Shown piece by piece: positions 53,156 through 62,582 of a stretch of 64,000 nucleotides of DNA. Under the pieces are notes generated by a model. That model searched no databases, was not told where the DNA came from, and saw only the letters and a program-made list of their open reading frames with translations. The stretch lies in assembly GCA_002294045.1 (NCBI GenBank), contig DBEP01000015.1:9276-73275 (forward strand), given 5' to 3'. The translations under genes were made by a program, and so were the position numbers. This DNA is from Lachnoclostridium sp. UBA903 (GTDB lineage Bacteria; Bacillota; Clostridia; Lachnospirales; Lachnospiraceae). Positions within the stretch are counted from its first letter, which is position 1, and every line of letters begins with the position of its first letter.

Positions 53156-54887
53156 AGCATACCGGAAATTTTTTATGTTCGCCGGAAAACAAAAAGTAAA
53201 TTGGTATAAAGGACTTATCTTTGAAATACTCCGCAGCATTTTTGAAGCAATCCAGTTTATTGCCCTGCTGGTTGTCCTGAAGGCACTTGTAGACGGCGCC
53301 GTGACCGGCGCCACTGCGGGAACCGCTCTTGGGATTATGCTGATAAGCGTAACCGGCGCCTCCATATTCTGGTATCTGGCGCACGGCAAGGAAGGCCAGG
53401 CAAACTACCATATGTGTGAAGAAAAGCGCATCAGGATTGGTGAGCGTATGAAGTATATGCCCATGGGCTACTTCAACAGCCAGAGTTTGGGCAGCCTTAC
53501 CGCTGCAGCCACATCTACGATGGAAGATTTGGAAAGTATGTCTTTTGCGGTGATTGCCCGTACTATGGTAGGCATAATCCGCACCGCTGTTTTCTCCCTG
53601 GCGGTTATGATATTTGACTGGCGCATCGGTGTAGTTTTTCTTTTGGGTATTTTCCTGTTTCTGATTGTAAATTCCCGGCTGCTGAAAAAATCCCGCCAAC
53701 TTTCGCCCGGGCGGCTGAAAGCACAGACGAAGCTGGTGGATGCGGTATTGGAGTATATTCAGGGTATGAGCGTGGTAAGAGCTTTTCATGGTGACAAAGC
53801 GGCCAATCAAACTTTGAACAGTGTCATTGATGAGACTCAGAGGCAGAACTTTAAGCTGGAGCGGAAACGTATCCCCTACAATGTACTGGAACAGGTAGTT
53901 TTGAGGATTGCTACGGTTGCAGCGGTTTTGTTATCCGTCCGCTTTTGCCTGGACGGCTTTATGTCTCTGTTTACATGTTTGATGATGCTTATTTCTGCCT
54001 TTCTTGTTTACAGTGAGTTGGAATCCGCAGGTGAAATGTTTTTTATGCTCCCCATGATTGATGCCTCCATAGACCGTGTAAACAAAATTGACACGGTTTC
54101 CCTTATGGATGAGAATGGCACAGTACAGGTTCCAAAGAGCCGGGATATAGTTTTTGAGCATGTAGACTTCTCCTATGGAGATAAAAAAATTATTGATGAT
54201 GTGAGCTTTTCCATTCCGGAAGGGACAACAACTGCCATAGTAGGCCCGTCCGGTTCCGGCAAAACGACACTCACAAGCCTGATGGCCCGCTTTTGGGATG
54301 CAGACAAAGGAGCTGTACGATTAGGCGGTACCAATGTTAAAGACTATGCACTGGATAGTTTAATGGCAAATTTCAGTATGGTCTTTCAAACCGTTTATTT
54401 GTTTAATGATACCATAGAGAACAATATTAAATTTGGCAAACCGGATGCAACCCATAAGGAGGTTGTGGCTGCGGCAAAAGCAGCACGCTGCCACGATTTT
54501 ATTATGGCATTGCCCGAAGGATACGATACGGTAATTGGCGAAGGCGGTGCCACCATTTCAGGCGGCGAACGGCAGCGGCTTTCCATCGCGCGGGCTATGA
54601 TAAAGGATGCTCCTGTGATTATTTTAGATGAAGCAACCGCTAATGTTGATCCTGAAAATGAGGCTGATTTGCAGAAAGCGATTGAAGCCTTAACACACAA
54701 TAAGACTATTGTTATGATTGCCCACCGCTTAAAAACCGTCCGCAATGCGGATCAGATTTTAGTTCTTAATCATGGAAAAATTGTCCAGCGGGGCAATCAT
54801 GAAAAACTGATTGAGGAAAAAGGCATTTATGCGGATTTTATTTCCGGGCGGAAAAGCGCAATCCACTGGAAACTGGGGAGTATCTGA
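53148..54887 (+). CDS. ABC half-transporter, second of a pair
   Basis: The 579-residue protein has six helices and an ATPase with Walker A GPSGSGKTT, signature ISGGERQR and Walker B VIILDEATANVD. GAAGGAGG lies eight bases before ATG 53148, and the gene overlaps the preceding one by eight bases, so the two halves are made in equal amount. In the first half SYTDPENE and here ANVDPENE are the D-loops; both ATP sites look intact. The direction of transport is not evident from sequence. Confidence 0.9.
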   Translation: MFEAYRKFFMFAGKQKVNWYKGLIFEILRSIFEAIQFIALLVVLKALVDGAVTGATAGTALGIMLISVTGASIFWYLAHGKEGQANYHMCEEKRIRIGERMKYMPMGYFNSQSLGSLTAAATSTMEDLESMSFAVIARTMVGIIRTAVFSLAVMIFDWRIGVVFLLGIFLFLIVNSRLLKKSRQLSPGRLKAQTKLVDAVLEYIQGMSVVRAFHGDKAANQTLNSVIDETQRQNFKLERKRIPYNVLEQVVLRIATVAAVLLSVRFCLDGFMSLFTCLMMLISAFLVYSELESAGEMFFMLPMIDASIDRVNKIDTVSLMDENGTVQVPKSRDIVFEHVDFSYGDKKIIDDVSFSIPEGTTTAIVGPSGSGKTTLTSLMARFWDADKGAVRLGGTNVKDYALDSLMANFSMVFQTVYLFNDTIENNIKFGKPDATHKEVVAAAKAARCHDFIMALPEGYDTVIGEGGATISGGERQRLSIARAMIKDAPVIILDEATANVDPENEADLQKAIEALTHNKTIVMIAHRLKTVRNADQILVLNHGKIVQRGNHEKLIEEKGIYADFISGRKSAIHWKLGSI

Positions 54888-54959
54888 AAACTGCCTGGAA
54901 TGGTACAGCATTTTTTAAACACACTCTATGCAATACGAATACATAAAGGAGAATAAGTT

Positions 54960-55544
54960 ATGGAAAAGAAAAAAATTAATGTTAAAGACCTTGTAAACGT
55001 GGGCATTTTTGCGGTTATCTATTTTGTTATGTTTTTTATCAGCGGAATGACCGGACTGATTCCTATTATGACGATATTTTATCCCGTTGTTCTGGCTGTG
55101 TTAGGCGGCATCCCCTGTATCCTGTTTTTTACTAAAACAGATAAGTTCGGATTGGTTACCATTATGGGAACATTGATGGGGGTAATTGTTTTTATCATGG
55201 GTTACGGCCCTTATGCCATTATTACCGGCGTCCTCTGCGGTCTGTTGGCCGACCTTATAATGAAAGCCGGAAAATATAAGAGCTGGAAGCATATGCTGTT
55301 TGGCTACTGCGTGTTCAGCGAATGGGTGGTAGGCTCCCAGGCCATTATGTTCCTGCTGAAAGATGCTTACATCGACAACTATCGTGCTACGCAGGGAGAT
55401 GCTTATGCGGATGCGGTATCTGCTTTGCTGAATAGCTATATGATTCCTGTTGTTATAGCAGCAGTCTTTATCGGGGCTTTAGCCGGTGCCTATATTGGCC
55501 GTGGAACCTTGAAAAAGCACTTCAAACGAGCGGGGATTGCGTAA
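54960..55544 (+). CDS. ECF transporter substrate-binding (S) component, MptD-like
   Basis: The 194-residue membrane protein has about five to six helices and starts INVKDLVNVGIFAVIYFVMF, as in the MptD family of putative ECF S components. S components bind the substrate (often a vitamin or metal chelate) in the membrane. The substrate is not identifiable. AAAGGAG precedes the ATG. A repeat half-site (54903-54926) lies between it and the ABC pair. Confidence 0.82.
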   Translation: MEKKKINVKDLVNVGIFAVIYFVMFFISGMTGLIPIMTIFYPVVLAVLGGIPCILFFTKTDKFGLVTIMGTLMGVIVFIMGYGPYAIITGVLCGLLADLIMKAGKYKSWKHMLFGYCVFSEWVVGSQAIMFLLKDAYIDNYRATQGDAYADAVSALLNSYMIPVVIAAVFIGALAGAYIGRGTLKKHFKRAGIA

Positions 55545-56263
55545 TGGTTAAGCAGATTTCTTCTGAAAAGCAGGACGTACTGCTCCGCCTCGACCCACGA
55601 ACCAAACTGTATATGCTGCTAACCTTTAATGTGGTGATGCTTACGTCTTTGACGGAAGGGATAGCTATCTATCTGAAACCTGCTTTGGCTGTTCTTGCGT
55701 TCTTGTTCCTTTTGAACGCAAGAAAGCCGAAACCGGCGGTAATCTATATAATTCTTTATGCAGTACTGTTACAGGCAGAAGTCCTGCTGCCATATATTTC
55801 TGGAATCGGCATCTTAAGTTTTATAGTTCGTTTTTCAGCCCAAATTATCACCCGGATGGTTCCAGGTGCCATGTTTGCCTACTATGTGATTTCAACAACC
55901 AAAGTCAGTGAGTTTGTAGCGGCAATGGAGCGGCTGCATATTACCGAAAAGTTTATTATCCCTTTTGCAGTGATGTTTCGGTTTTTCCCTACGATTGCGG
56001 ATGAATATCATTCCATACAGGATGCAATGAAGATGCGTGGTATCGGCATCCGAAAAGGACCGGCTGCCATGCTGGAATACCGGCTGATTCCGTTGATTGT
56101 ATCCATTGTGAAGATTGGGGACGAACTATCCGCCGCTTCTGTCACCCGCGGCTTGGGGAGTGCCACAAAGCGAACAAATTACTGTAATATCGGCTTGGGG
56201 CTTCCTGATTTCATTTTTATACTAGTTATGACGGCCGCTGTCGTTGCTTTCATTATATTTTAG
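55544..56263 (+). CDS. ECF transporter transmembrane (T) component
   Basis: The 239-residue protein is of the EcfT/CbiQ family, with RLDPRTKLYMLLTFNVVML at the start and the coupling helix motif around AMKMRGIGIRKGP, comparable to the AxRxRG motifs of EcfT. About five helices. The start overlaps the stop of the S-component gene (TAATG), so translation is coupled. Confidence 0.88.
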   Translation: MVKQISSEKQDVLLRLDPRTKLYMLLTFNVVMLTSLTEGIAIYLKPALAVLAFLFLLNARKPKPAVIYIILYAVLLQAEVLLPYISGIGILSFIVRFSAQIITRMVPGAMFAYYVISTTKVSEFVAAMERLHITEKFIIPFAVMFRFFPTIADEYHSIQDAMKMRGIGIRKGPAAMLEYRLIPLIVSIVKIGDELSAASVTRGLGSATKRTNYCNIGLGLPDFIFILVMTAAVVAFIIF

Positions 56264-56274
56264 GAGAAGGGCTT

Positions 56275-57765
56275 ATGGTTGAATTACGGAATGTATCCTT
56301 TTGCTATAAGGACAGTGAACAAAATAATAGCTTATACAATATCAGCCTGACCGTAAAAAAAGGCGAAGTTCTGCTGCTTTGCGGAAAATCAGGTTGCGGA
56401 AAGACGACGGTCACCCGTCTTATTAACGGCCTGATTCCTCATTTTTATGAAGGGCAGCTTACCGGCGAAGTATTTGTAAACGGTGAAAATGTGTCGGAGC
56501 AGCCGATTTATGATACTGCAAGAACAGTTGGTTCGGTGTTTCAGAATCCACGCTCTCAGTTTTTTAATGTGGATACCACCAGTGAGGTGGTGTTCGGCTG
56601 TGAAAATATGGGATGGGATATTACCAGCATAGACCATAATCTGAAACAAATTGTTCATGATTATGGTATTCAGGAGCTGCTGGGACGGAATTTATTCAAA
56701 CTCTCCGGCGGTGAAAAGCAGAAAATTGCTTGTGCCGCCGTTTCTATGCCGGAGCCGGAGGTTCTTGTCCTGGACGAACCGGCCTCAAATCTGGACTGGC
56801 GCGCTATCCATGCTTTAACGGAGATTATTGCAAAGTGGAAGGAGAAGGGAAAAACGGTTATTGTAGCGGAACATCGTCTAAGCTATCTCAAAGAGGTGGC
56901 AGATAGGGTTATTTATATGGAAAAGGGCCGTATTATCCAGGATATCTCTGCCCATGAATTCGGGCTGCTTCCCGGGGAGGAGCTAAAACGGCGGGGACTG
57001 CGCGCTTTGGAACCTGTTACATTTGAAGGCGGCCCTAAGCTGCCGGTTTTATCGGAGACCATTAAAATCAAGGATTTCGATTTCTCCTACTCAATAGACG
57101 CAGGTATCCATGTGCCGGAACTTAAACTGCCCCGGGGGGCCGTTATAGGCGTTCTGGGTGAAAATGGCGCCGGTAAAACGACCTTTGCCCGTTGTCTGTG
57201 CGGGCTGGAAAAAAAGGCTAAGGGGGAATTAATCCTGCATGGAAAAACCTGTAATTCCAGGCAGCGGTTAAAGCTCTGCTACCTGGTGATGCAGGACGTG
57301 AACCACCAACTGTTTACCGAAAGTGTTCACGAAGAAATTTTACTAAGCATGGATTACGGCAATGAAGCTCATAAAGTGAAGAAGGCCGGTGAGATTATTT
57401 CGGGTATGGATTTAACGGAGTTAAAAGAGCTGCATCCGCTTTCCCTGTCCGGCGGACAGAAACAGCGGGTGGCTATCGGCAGTGCTATCGCATCCAGCAA
57501 GGAAATTATAGTCTTTGATGAGCCGACCAGCGGCTTAGATTATCACCATATGCTTGAGGTAGCCGAGAATCTGACCCAGTTAAGCAGCATGGGAAAAACG
57601 CTTTTCATCATTACCCATGATCCGGAACTGATTTCCCAATGCTGTAATTATTTTATATTTATTGAGCATGGGCAGGTTTCCTGGAGCGGCGGATGGAATG
57701 ATGAAAACAAACAGCGTATTGCCAAATTTTTTGACCGTTCCGCTGCCGGATGGCAGCCGGGCTGA
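56275..57765 (+). CDS. ECF transporter ATPase, two fused ATP-binding domains
   Basis: The 496-residue protein carries two ABC ATPase domains in one chain, replacing the separate EcfA1 and EcfA2. Walker A motifs are GKSGCGKTT and GENGAGKTT. Signatures are LSGGEKQK and LSGGQKQR; Walker B segments are VLVLDEPASNLD and IIVFDEPTSGLD. It energises the S and T proteins encoded upstream. GGAGAAGGG precedes the ATG. It is the last gene of the TetR-led operon. Confidence 0.92.
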   Translation: MVELRNVSFCYKDSEQNNSLYNISLTVKKGEVLLLCGKSGCGKTTVTRLINGLIPHFYEGQLTGEVFVNGENVSEQPIYDTARTVGSVFQNPRSQFFNVDTTSEVVFGCENMGWDITSIDHNLKQIVHDYGIQELLGRNLFKLSGGEKQKIACAAVSMPEPEVLVLDEPASNLDWRAIHALTEIIAKWKEKGKTVIVAEHRLSYLKEVADRVIYMEKGRIIQDISAHEFGLLPGEELKRRGLRALEPVTFEGGPKLPVLSETIKIKDFDFSYSIDAGIHVPELKLPRGAVIGVLGENGAGKTTFARCLCGLEKKAKGELILHGKTCNSRQRLKLCYLVMQDVNHQLFTESVHEEILLSMDYGNEAHKVKKAGEIISGMDLTELKELHPLSLSGGQKQRVAIGSAIASSKEIIVFDEPTSGLDYHHMLEVAENLTQLSSMGKTLFIITHDPELISQCCNYFIFIEHGQVSWSGGWNDENKQRIAKFFDRSAAGWQPG

Positions 57766-57774
57766 AACCAGAAA

Positions 57775-58617
57775 TCATTCGTAAAACATACGGATGATTT
57801 CTCTGGAATACTTTAATGTATTTTTATAATAATCCAAATCGTCGCTGATTATACCGAGATATAATAAATCCGTCAAAACAAGGGATGCATTCCTGGAAGA
57901 TATGGCTCCCAGGCGGAACTCTTGCTCATAGTGGGGTACAAATAACAGTTCCCGGGCAAATTTATGCAGAGGACTTTTGCTTAGCTGGGTGATGGCAATG
58001 GTTTCCGCCCCCTTTTGGGTTGCCTGTTTCATAAATGCATTAATCTCCCTGGTATTTCCGCTGTAACTGATTGCAAGTGCGGCATCCTCCGTATTAATAT
58101 GGGCGGAAGCCGCCATCTGCATATGGTTGTCCGCATAATAAATAACCTCAAGTCCGATACGGGTAAGCTTTTGTGCAAAGTCAAGGCAGCAGACACCCGA
58201 GGCACCGATTCCGAACAGGTATATTTTCTTTGCATGTTTTAAAATTTCCACCGCTTTTTGCAGGGTCGGCGGATGGATAAGCTGATAGGTCTCCTCAAGC
58301 ATATTCATGGTACAAGCCTGTTGTTTTTTTATAATCTGCTCGATGGAATCGTGATTTTTTATAGTCTCTGAAAAGAAATCTTCCCCGGCATAAGATTTCA
58401 GATCCGCAGCCAAATCCAACTTTAAATCGGTGAACCCCTGGTATCCTAACTTCTTAGCAAACCGGATAATTGCCGCCGCCGAAACCTTTGCCTTTTCCGC
58501 TAAGGACTGGGCCGTATCATATATTATTTCTTCCCTGTGGGCATAGATATATTCGCTTATTCTTTTTTCCGTGGCCGTATAGGTTGTACAGTTTCGTATT
58601 TTGGAAATGCAGCTCAT
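57775..58617 (-). CDS. murR: MurR/RpiR family transcriptional regulator
   Basis: The 280-residue regulator has an N-terminal RpiR helix-turn-helix (AEKAKVSAAAIIRFAKKLGY) and a C-terminal SIS domain that binds a sugar phosphate (KIYLFGIGASGVCCLDFAQK). In related loci the effector is MurNAc 6-phosphate. It lies 113 bases downstream of murQ on the same strand. GAGGTGAT precedes the ATG. The assignment to MurNAc rests on the neighbours. Confidence 0.85.
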   Translation of the reverse strand: MSCISKIRNCTTYTATEKRISEYIYAHREEIIYDTAQSLAEKAKVSAAAIIRFAKKLGYQGFTDLKLDLAADLKSYAGEDFFSETIKNHDSIEQIIKKQQACTMNMLEETYQLIHPPTLQKAVEILKHAKKIYLFGIGASGVCCLDFAQKLTRIGLEVIYYADNHMQMAASAHINTEDAALAISYSGNTREINAFMKQATQKGAETIAITQLSKSPLHKFARELLFVPHYEQEFRLGAISSRNASLVLTDLLYLGIISDDLDYYKNTLKYSREIIRMFYE

Positions 58618-58730
58618 TATTAAATCACCTCAATTCAAATCCTATTTTAGCAGAAAAAATCTCATTTTCAAATAGATAACTGCAAATATCATACGGAAAA
58701 CGCGGGAAGAGAAATATTCCCATTTGATTT

Positions 58731-59651
58731 TTACGCATTTTCTTTGAGGGAGTGTATGGTTTTTGAAACATTTCCTTTATTCTTCTTAAGCAGCTCTTCA
58801 CAAACGGCGGCTTTCCTGCCGGTAATCGCCATACAGACGGCTGTTTTCACATGATTACCGCTTTGTTCCAGATAATCGGCCGCTTCTGCAAGGGTGCAGT
58901 TCCCGGCAAGGCTGATTATCTGCTTTGCACGTTCCTTCAGCTTTAAGTTGGTCGGCTGTACGTCAATCATTAGGTTTTGGTATATTTTTCCATACCGGAT
59001 CATAAGAGTAGTGGAAATCATATTTAAAATCATCTTCTGGGCAGTACCGGCTTTCATCCTTGTACTGCCGGTAATTACTTCAGCACCGGTAACCGCCTCA
59101 ATAGGGATGTCGGCATGGGCACTGATAAAGGCATTTTTTACGCAGCTGACGGAAGAGGTCAATGCCCCGGCCGCCCTTGCATAGTCCAGTCCTCCAATAA
59201 CATAAGGTGTCCGCCCGCTGGCCGCCAAACCGATGACGGTATCCTTTTTCGTTAATCCTGTCGCTTTCAGGTCGGCTTCCCCAAGCGCAAAAGAATCTTC
59301 CGCTCCTTCCTTAGCTTTTAACAGAGCGGCATGCCCCCCGGCCATAATTCCCTGTATTAATTCGGGCTCTACCCCAAAGGTGGGGGGACACTCGCTGGCA
59401 TCCAGGACACCAAGGCGCCCGCTGGTTCCGGCCCCCATGTAAATGACCCGGCCGCCGGACAACAACCGGGGGCAGGCTGCCTCAATCAGCTTTTCTATAT
59501 CCGGCAGCGCCGCTTCAACCGCATCCGCTACTTTCCTGTCTTCCGAATTAATCAGCCTCAGAATCGCCCCGGTGTCCATTTCATCTATATGGATGCTGTC
59601 CGGGTTAATCTGTTCCGTATTTAAATTATGTAAATCTTCCATAATGTACAT
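58731..59651 (-). CDS. murQ: N-acetylmuramic acid 6-phosphate etherase
   Basis: The 306-residue cytoplasmic enzyme removes lactate from MurNAc 6-phosphate to give GlcNAc 6-phosphate. The SIS-type sugar phosphate site shows GAGTSGRLGVLDASECPPTFG in two overlapping parts (GAGTSGRLGVLDASE and CPPTFG). STRMKAGTAQKMILNMIST is a further family signature. The length is normal. It starts divergently from the PTS gene, with a second in-frame ATG at 59642. Confidence 0.95.
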   Translation of the reverse strand: MYIMEDLHNLNTEQINPDSIHIDEMDTGAILRLINSEDRKVADAVEAALPDIEKLIEAACPRLLSGGRVIYMGAGTSGRLGVLDASECPPTFGVEPELIQGIMAGGHAALLKAKEGAEDSFALGEADLKATGLTKKDTVIGLAASGRTPYVIGGLDYARAAGALTSSVSCVKNAFISAHADIPIEAVTGAEVITGSTRMKAGTAQKMILNMISTTLMIRYGKIYQNLMIDVQPTNLKLKERAKQIISLAGNCTLAEAADYLEQSGNHVKTAVCMAITGRKAAVCEELLKKNKGNVSKTIHSLKENA

Positions 59652-59739
59652 TCGCCTTTCTTTTTTCCTTAAGATACTATGTTACTATACCATGTTTAAA
59701 ATTTTATTTCAATATTTTTTATAAATTTATGAAATATTA

Positions 59740-59767
59740 TTGACATCCAAAAGATACAAGTTATAAT
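59740..59767 (+). promoter_or_regulatory. Promoter of the MurNAc PTS operon
   Basis: TTGACA at 59740 and TATAAT at 59762 are 16 bases apart. The AT-rich divergent region to 59652 is the likely place of the MurR operator; I see no clear palindrome. Confidence 0.7.
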
Positions 59768-59806
59768 AAGTTTATAAATATATAGCAGAAAGGAAAAGGT
59801 GTGATT

Positions 59807-61231
59807 ATGGACTATAAGAAAACTGCCGGGGAAGTAATGAACCTGCTGGGGGGGAAAGAAAATGTAACTTCCAACGCCGCCTGTATGACCAGATTACGTG
59901 TGGGTATCCGTAATATGGGACTGGTACGGCTGGAAGAACTGAAACATGTGGAAGGGGTGCTGGGAGTTGTTGAATCGGATACCCTCCAGATTGTTTTCGG
60001 TCCCGGCAAGGTAAACCGGGTATTGGAGGAATTCAGTAAACTCAGTAATCTGGAAACCGTAACAGTGGAGGAGAACAGCGCAGGGCAGCTGGCCAAAGCG
60101 AATAAGGAGGCACAAAAGATAAAATATGATAAACCCGTTCAGCGTTTTTTAAAAAGAATCGCCAATATTTTTGTTCCCCTGCTGCCGGGAATTATTGCTG
60201 CCGGAATTATTAACGGCCTGTCTAATGTAATCAATGTCTCAAGCTCAGGCGCACTTTCGGGAATGTGGTGGTATGAATGCGTCAGAACAATGGGCTGGGC
60301 CCTGTTTGCTTATCTTCCGCTTCTGGTAGGCATGAATGCGGCAAAAGAATTCGGGGGCTCCGCAGTCCTTGGCGCCATTGCAGGTGCCATGTCCATTACA
60401 AACCCGTCCATGCCGCTGTTAAGTATGTTTGAAGAAGAGCCGGTATTGCTGCCCTTTACCGAAAAGGTATTCAACCCGGCTTCCGGCGGTTTGCTGGCAG
60501 CCCTGATTGCAGGTATATTTTTTGCCTTTTTAGAAAAGAATATCCGTAAAAAAATGCCTTCCATGCTGGACACCTTTTTTACACCCCTGTTTACGGTCAT
60601 CCTGGGCGGTCTTGTGGCACTGCTTGTCCTGCAGCCGGTTGGTGCAGGGCTTACTACCGTAATATATGCCGCGCTGAACTTTGTATATAACCAAATGGGC
60701 ATACTGGGCGGTTTCATATTGTCGGTGGGCTTTCTTCCATTGGTTACAGTCGGCCTTCACCAGGCCCTCACCCCAATCCATGCCATGCTGAATGACCCGG
60801 CAGGTGCCACAGAGGGCATCAACTATCTGCTGCCCATCCTGATGATGGCAGGCGGCGGACAGGTAGGAGCAGGTCTGGCACTGTATGTAAAAACCAAAAA
60901 CAAAAAGCTGAAACAGTTAACCAGGGATTCCCTCCCGGTAGGTATCCTGGGAATTGGGGAACCTATGATGTATGCGGTAACCCTGCCCCTGGGAAAACCC
61001 TTTGTCACAGCCTGCCTTGGCGCCGGTTTAGGAGGAATCCTGGCCGCCTTATTCCATCTGGGTACGGTTTCCCAGGGGGTTTCCGGTTTATTCGGGCTTC
61101 TTATTGTTGTTCCCGGAACTCAGGGCTACTACTTAATATCCATGCTGGGGGCTTATCTCGGCGGATTCCTGGCTACATACTTTTTCGGAGTGAACGAAGA
61201 AAGAATCAATGAAGTATACGGACAAAAATAA
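59807..61231 (+). CDS. murP: PTS transporter EIIBC, probable MurNAc type
   Basis: The 474-residue membrane protein imports and phosphorylates a sugar. The N-terminal EIIB domain has the phospho-Cys26 in NAACMTRLR. The EIIC domain of the glucose family follows, with VPLLPGIIAAGIINGL and GIGEPMMYAVTLPLGKPFV. No EIIA domain is attached, as in E. coli MurP, which borrows EIIA-Glc. ATG 59807 follows AGGAAAAGGTG. The sugar specificity is inferred from murQ and the MupG-like gene. Confidence 0.87.
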   Translation: MDYKKTAGEVMNLLGGKENVTSNAACMTRLRVGIRNMGLVRLEELKHVEGVLGVVESDTLQIVFGPGKVNRVLEEFSKLSNLETVTVEENSAGQLAKANKEAQKIKYDKPVQRFLKRIANIFVPLLPGIIAAGIINGLSNVINVSSSGALSGMWWYECVRTMGWALFAYLPLLVGMNAAKEFGGSAVLGAIAGAMSITNPSMPLLSMFEEEPVLLPFTEKVFNPASGGLLAALIAGIFFAFLEKNIRKKMPSMLDTFFTPLFTVILGGLVALLVLQPVGAGLTTVIYAALNFVYNQMGILGGFILSVGFLPLVTVGLHQALTPIHAMLNDPAGATEGINYLLPILMMAGGGQVGAGLALYVKTKNKKLKQLTRDSLPVGILGIGEPMMYAVTLPLGKPFVTACLGAGLGGILAALFHLGTVSQGVSGLFGLLIVVPGTQGYYLISMLGAYLGGFLATYFFGVNEERINEVYGQK

Positions 61232-61252
61232 ACGGAAAGAAGAAGTGTAAAT

Positions 61253-62290
61253 ATGATGAAAACCGGAATCTCCCTTTACCTTGGCAGCGGCCTTGCTAAA
61301 AACGAAGAAATAATCAGGAAAGCCTGCCGGGCTAAAGTATCCTATGGGTTTACTTCCCTCCATATCCCGGAAGAATACGGACTTTGTTATGAGAAGGAAG
61401 CAAAAGAATTATTGGGGCTGTGTAAGGACCATCATTTGCGGTTATTTGCGGATATCGGGCCTGAAACCTTAGAAAAACTGGGATGCTCTTCCTTCCTGGA
61501 ACTTGAAAGGACCGGAATCACCCATATACGCCTGGATTACGGTATCTCTCACAGAGAGGCTGCCGAACTTTCCCATCGGTTCCACATTGTCGTCAATTCT
61601 TCAACAGTTACGGATAAGGACTTGAAACAATGGCAGGATTATGGAGCTGATTTTACTAATTTTGCAGCCTGCCATAATTACTACCCCAAGCCCCTGACAG
61701 GTCTTTCCATAGCCAAAGTAAAACACATCAACCGGAGGCTCAAAAATTACGGTTTTGCTTCCATGGGCTTTGTAGCCGGCGACAAAGAATTAAGAGGGCC
61801 CCTTTGCCGGGGCCTTCCTACTGTAGAAGGCCATCGCAATTCCCGGGTATTACTTAATATGCTGGAACTTAACGCTCTGGCGGATACGGATATTGTACTG
61901 GTGGGTGACATAGACGTAAAGGACGAAACCTGGCAGCAGCTCCGGGATATAAATGATGGTTATCTTTCACTTCATGTACGGGTGGAGCCGGAATATGAAT
62001 TTGTAAAGGACATACTGCATCATGAACGTCCGGATTCCAGTGATTATGTCATCCGTTCCCAGGAATCCAGAAATTATTCCTTTCCTGTAAAAAAAGGACC
62101 GCAAAAGCCGCGTCCAAGAGGAAGTATTTCCATAGGAAACGAAGGTTACCTGCGTTACAACGGAGAGCTGGAAATCGCCCGGATGGACCTGGAAGAGGAA
62201 CCGCGGGTAAATATAATAGGAAAAGTACTGGATACGGACCTTGTATATCTTCCCTATATTGTTGACGGAATGGGGTTCCGGCTTGTTTAG
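61253..62290 (+). CDS. mupG: MupG-like 6-phospho-N-acetylmuramidase (DUF871, GH170)
   Basis: The 345-residue cytoplasmic protein belongs to the DUF871 family, now known through MupG of Staphylococcus aureus. That enzyme cleaves MurNAc 6-phosphate-GlcNAc into its two sugars. The TIM-barrel starts GISLYLGSGLAKNEEIIRKA, and the C-terminal lid part begins after PRPRGSISIGNEGYLRYN. Placed 22 bases after the PTS gene, it fits a pathway in which the PTS imports the disaccharide, MupG splits it and MurQ processes MurNAc 6-phosphate. Confidence 0.88.
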   Translation: MMKTGISLYLGSGLAKNEEIIRKACRAKVSYGFTSLHIPEEYGLCYEKEAKELLGLCKDHHLRLFADIGPETLEKLGCSSFLELERTGITHIRLDYGISHREAAELSHRFHIVVNSSTVTDKDLKQWQDYGADFTNFAACHNYYPKPLTGLSIAKVKHINRRLKNYGFASMGFVAGDKELRGPLCRGLPTVEGHRNSRVLLNMLELNALADTDIVLVGDIDVKDETWQQLRDINDGYLSLHVRVEPEYEFVKDILHHERPDSSDYVIRSQESRNYSFPVKKGPQKPRPRGSISIGNEGYLRYNGELEIARMDLEEEPRVNIIGKVLDTDLVYLPYIVDGMGFRLV

Positions 62291-62321
62291 CTTAAAAATC
62301 CCGGAAAGAACCTTTAATTAC

Positions 62322-62350
62322 TTGACAAAATCCCGGAAGTGGCATAAAAT
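62322..62350 (+). promoter_or_regulatory. Promoter of the T-box-proS transcript
   Basis: TTGACA at 62322 and TAAAAT at 62345 are 17 bases apart. Confidence 0.75.
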
Positions 62351-62356
62351 CATCAT

Positions 62357-62582
62357 TATAACAAGCGTTGAAAAGGAATAGTATATAATTATTGTCCTTC
62401 CAGAGAGAGAATGATGGGTGCGAAATTCTTAGGACAGTTTTATAGAACCTACCTTGGAGCACTGTATGAAAATACGGCGTAAGGCCGGCGTTAACGGTTG
62501 GAAAGAGAACTGTAATATATGCAGTTAATTAGGGTGGTACCGCCGAGGTCTTTCGGTCCCTTGTGGATGAAGGGCTTTTTTT
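62357..62582 (+). ncRNA. T-box leader, presumably proline-responsive
   Basis: The T-box sequence AGGGTGGTACCGCCG lies at 62531-62545, followed by a terminator stem (CCCTT/AAGGG at 62558-62574) and a T-run. The stem I region contains GATGGGTGCGAA and AGAACCTACC, where CCT, a proline codon, may be the specifier. Uncharged tRNA-Pro would block termination and allow proS expression. Confidence 0.9.

Noticed and set aside
52998..53810. 270-codon frame opposite the ABC half-transporter genes
   Set aside because: It spans the junction of two well-supported genes on the other strand and shows no family features.
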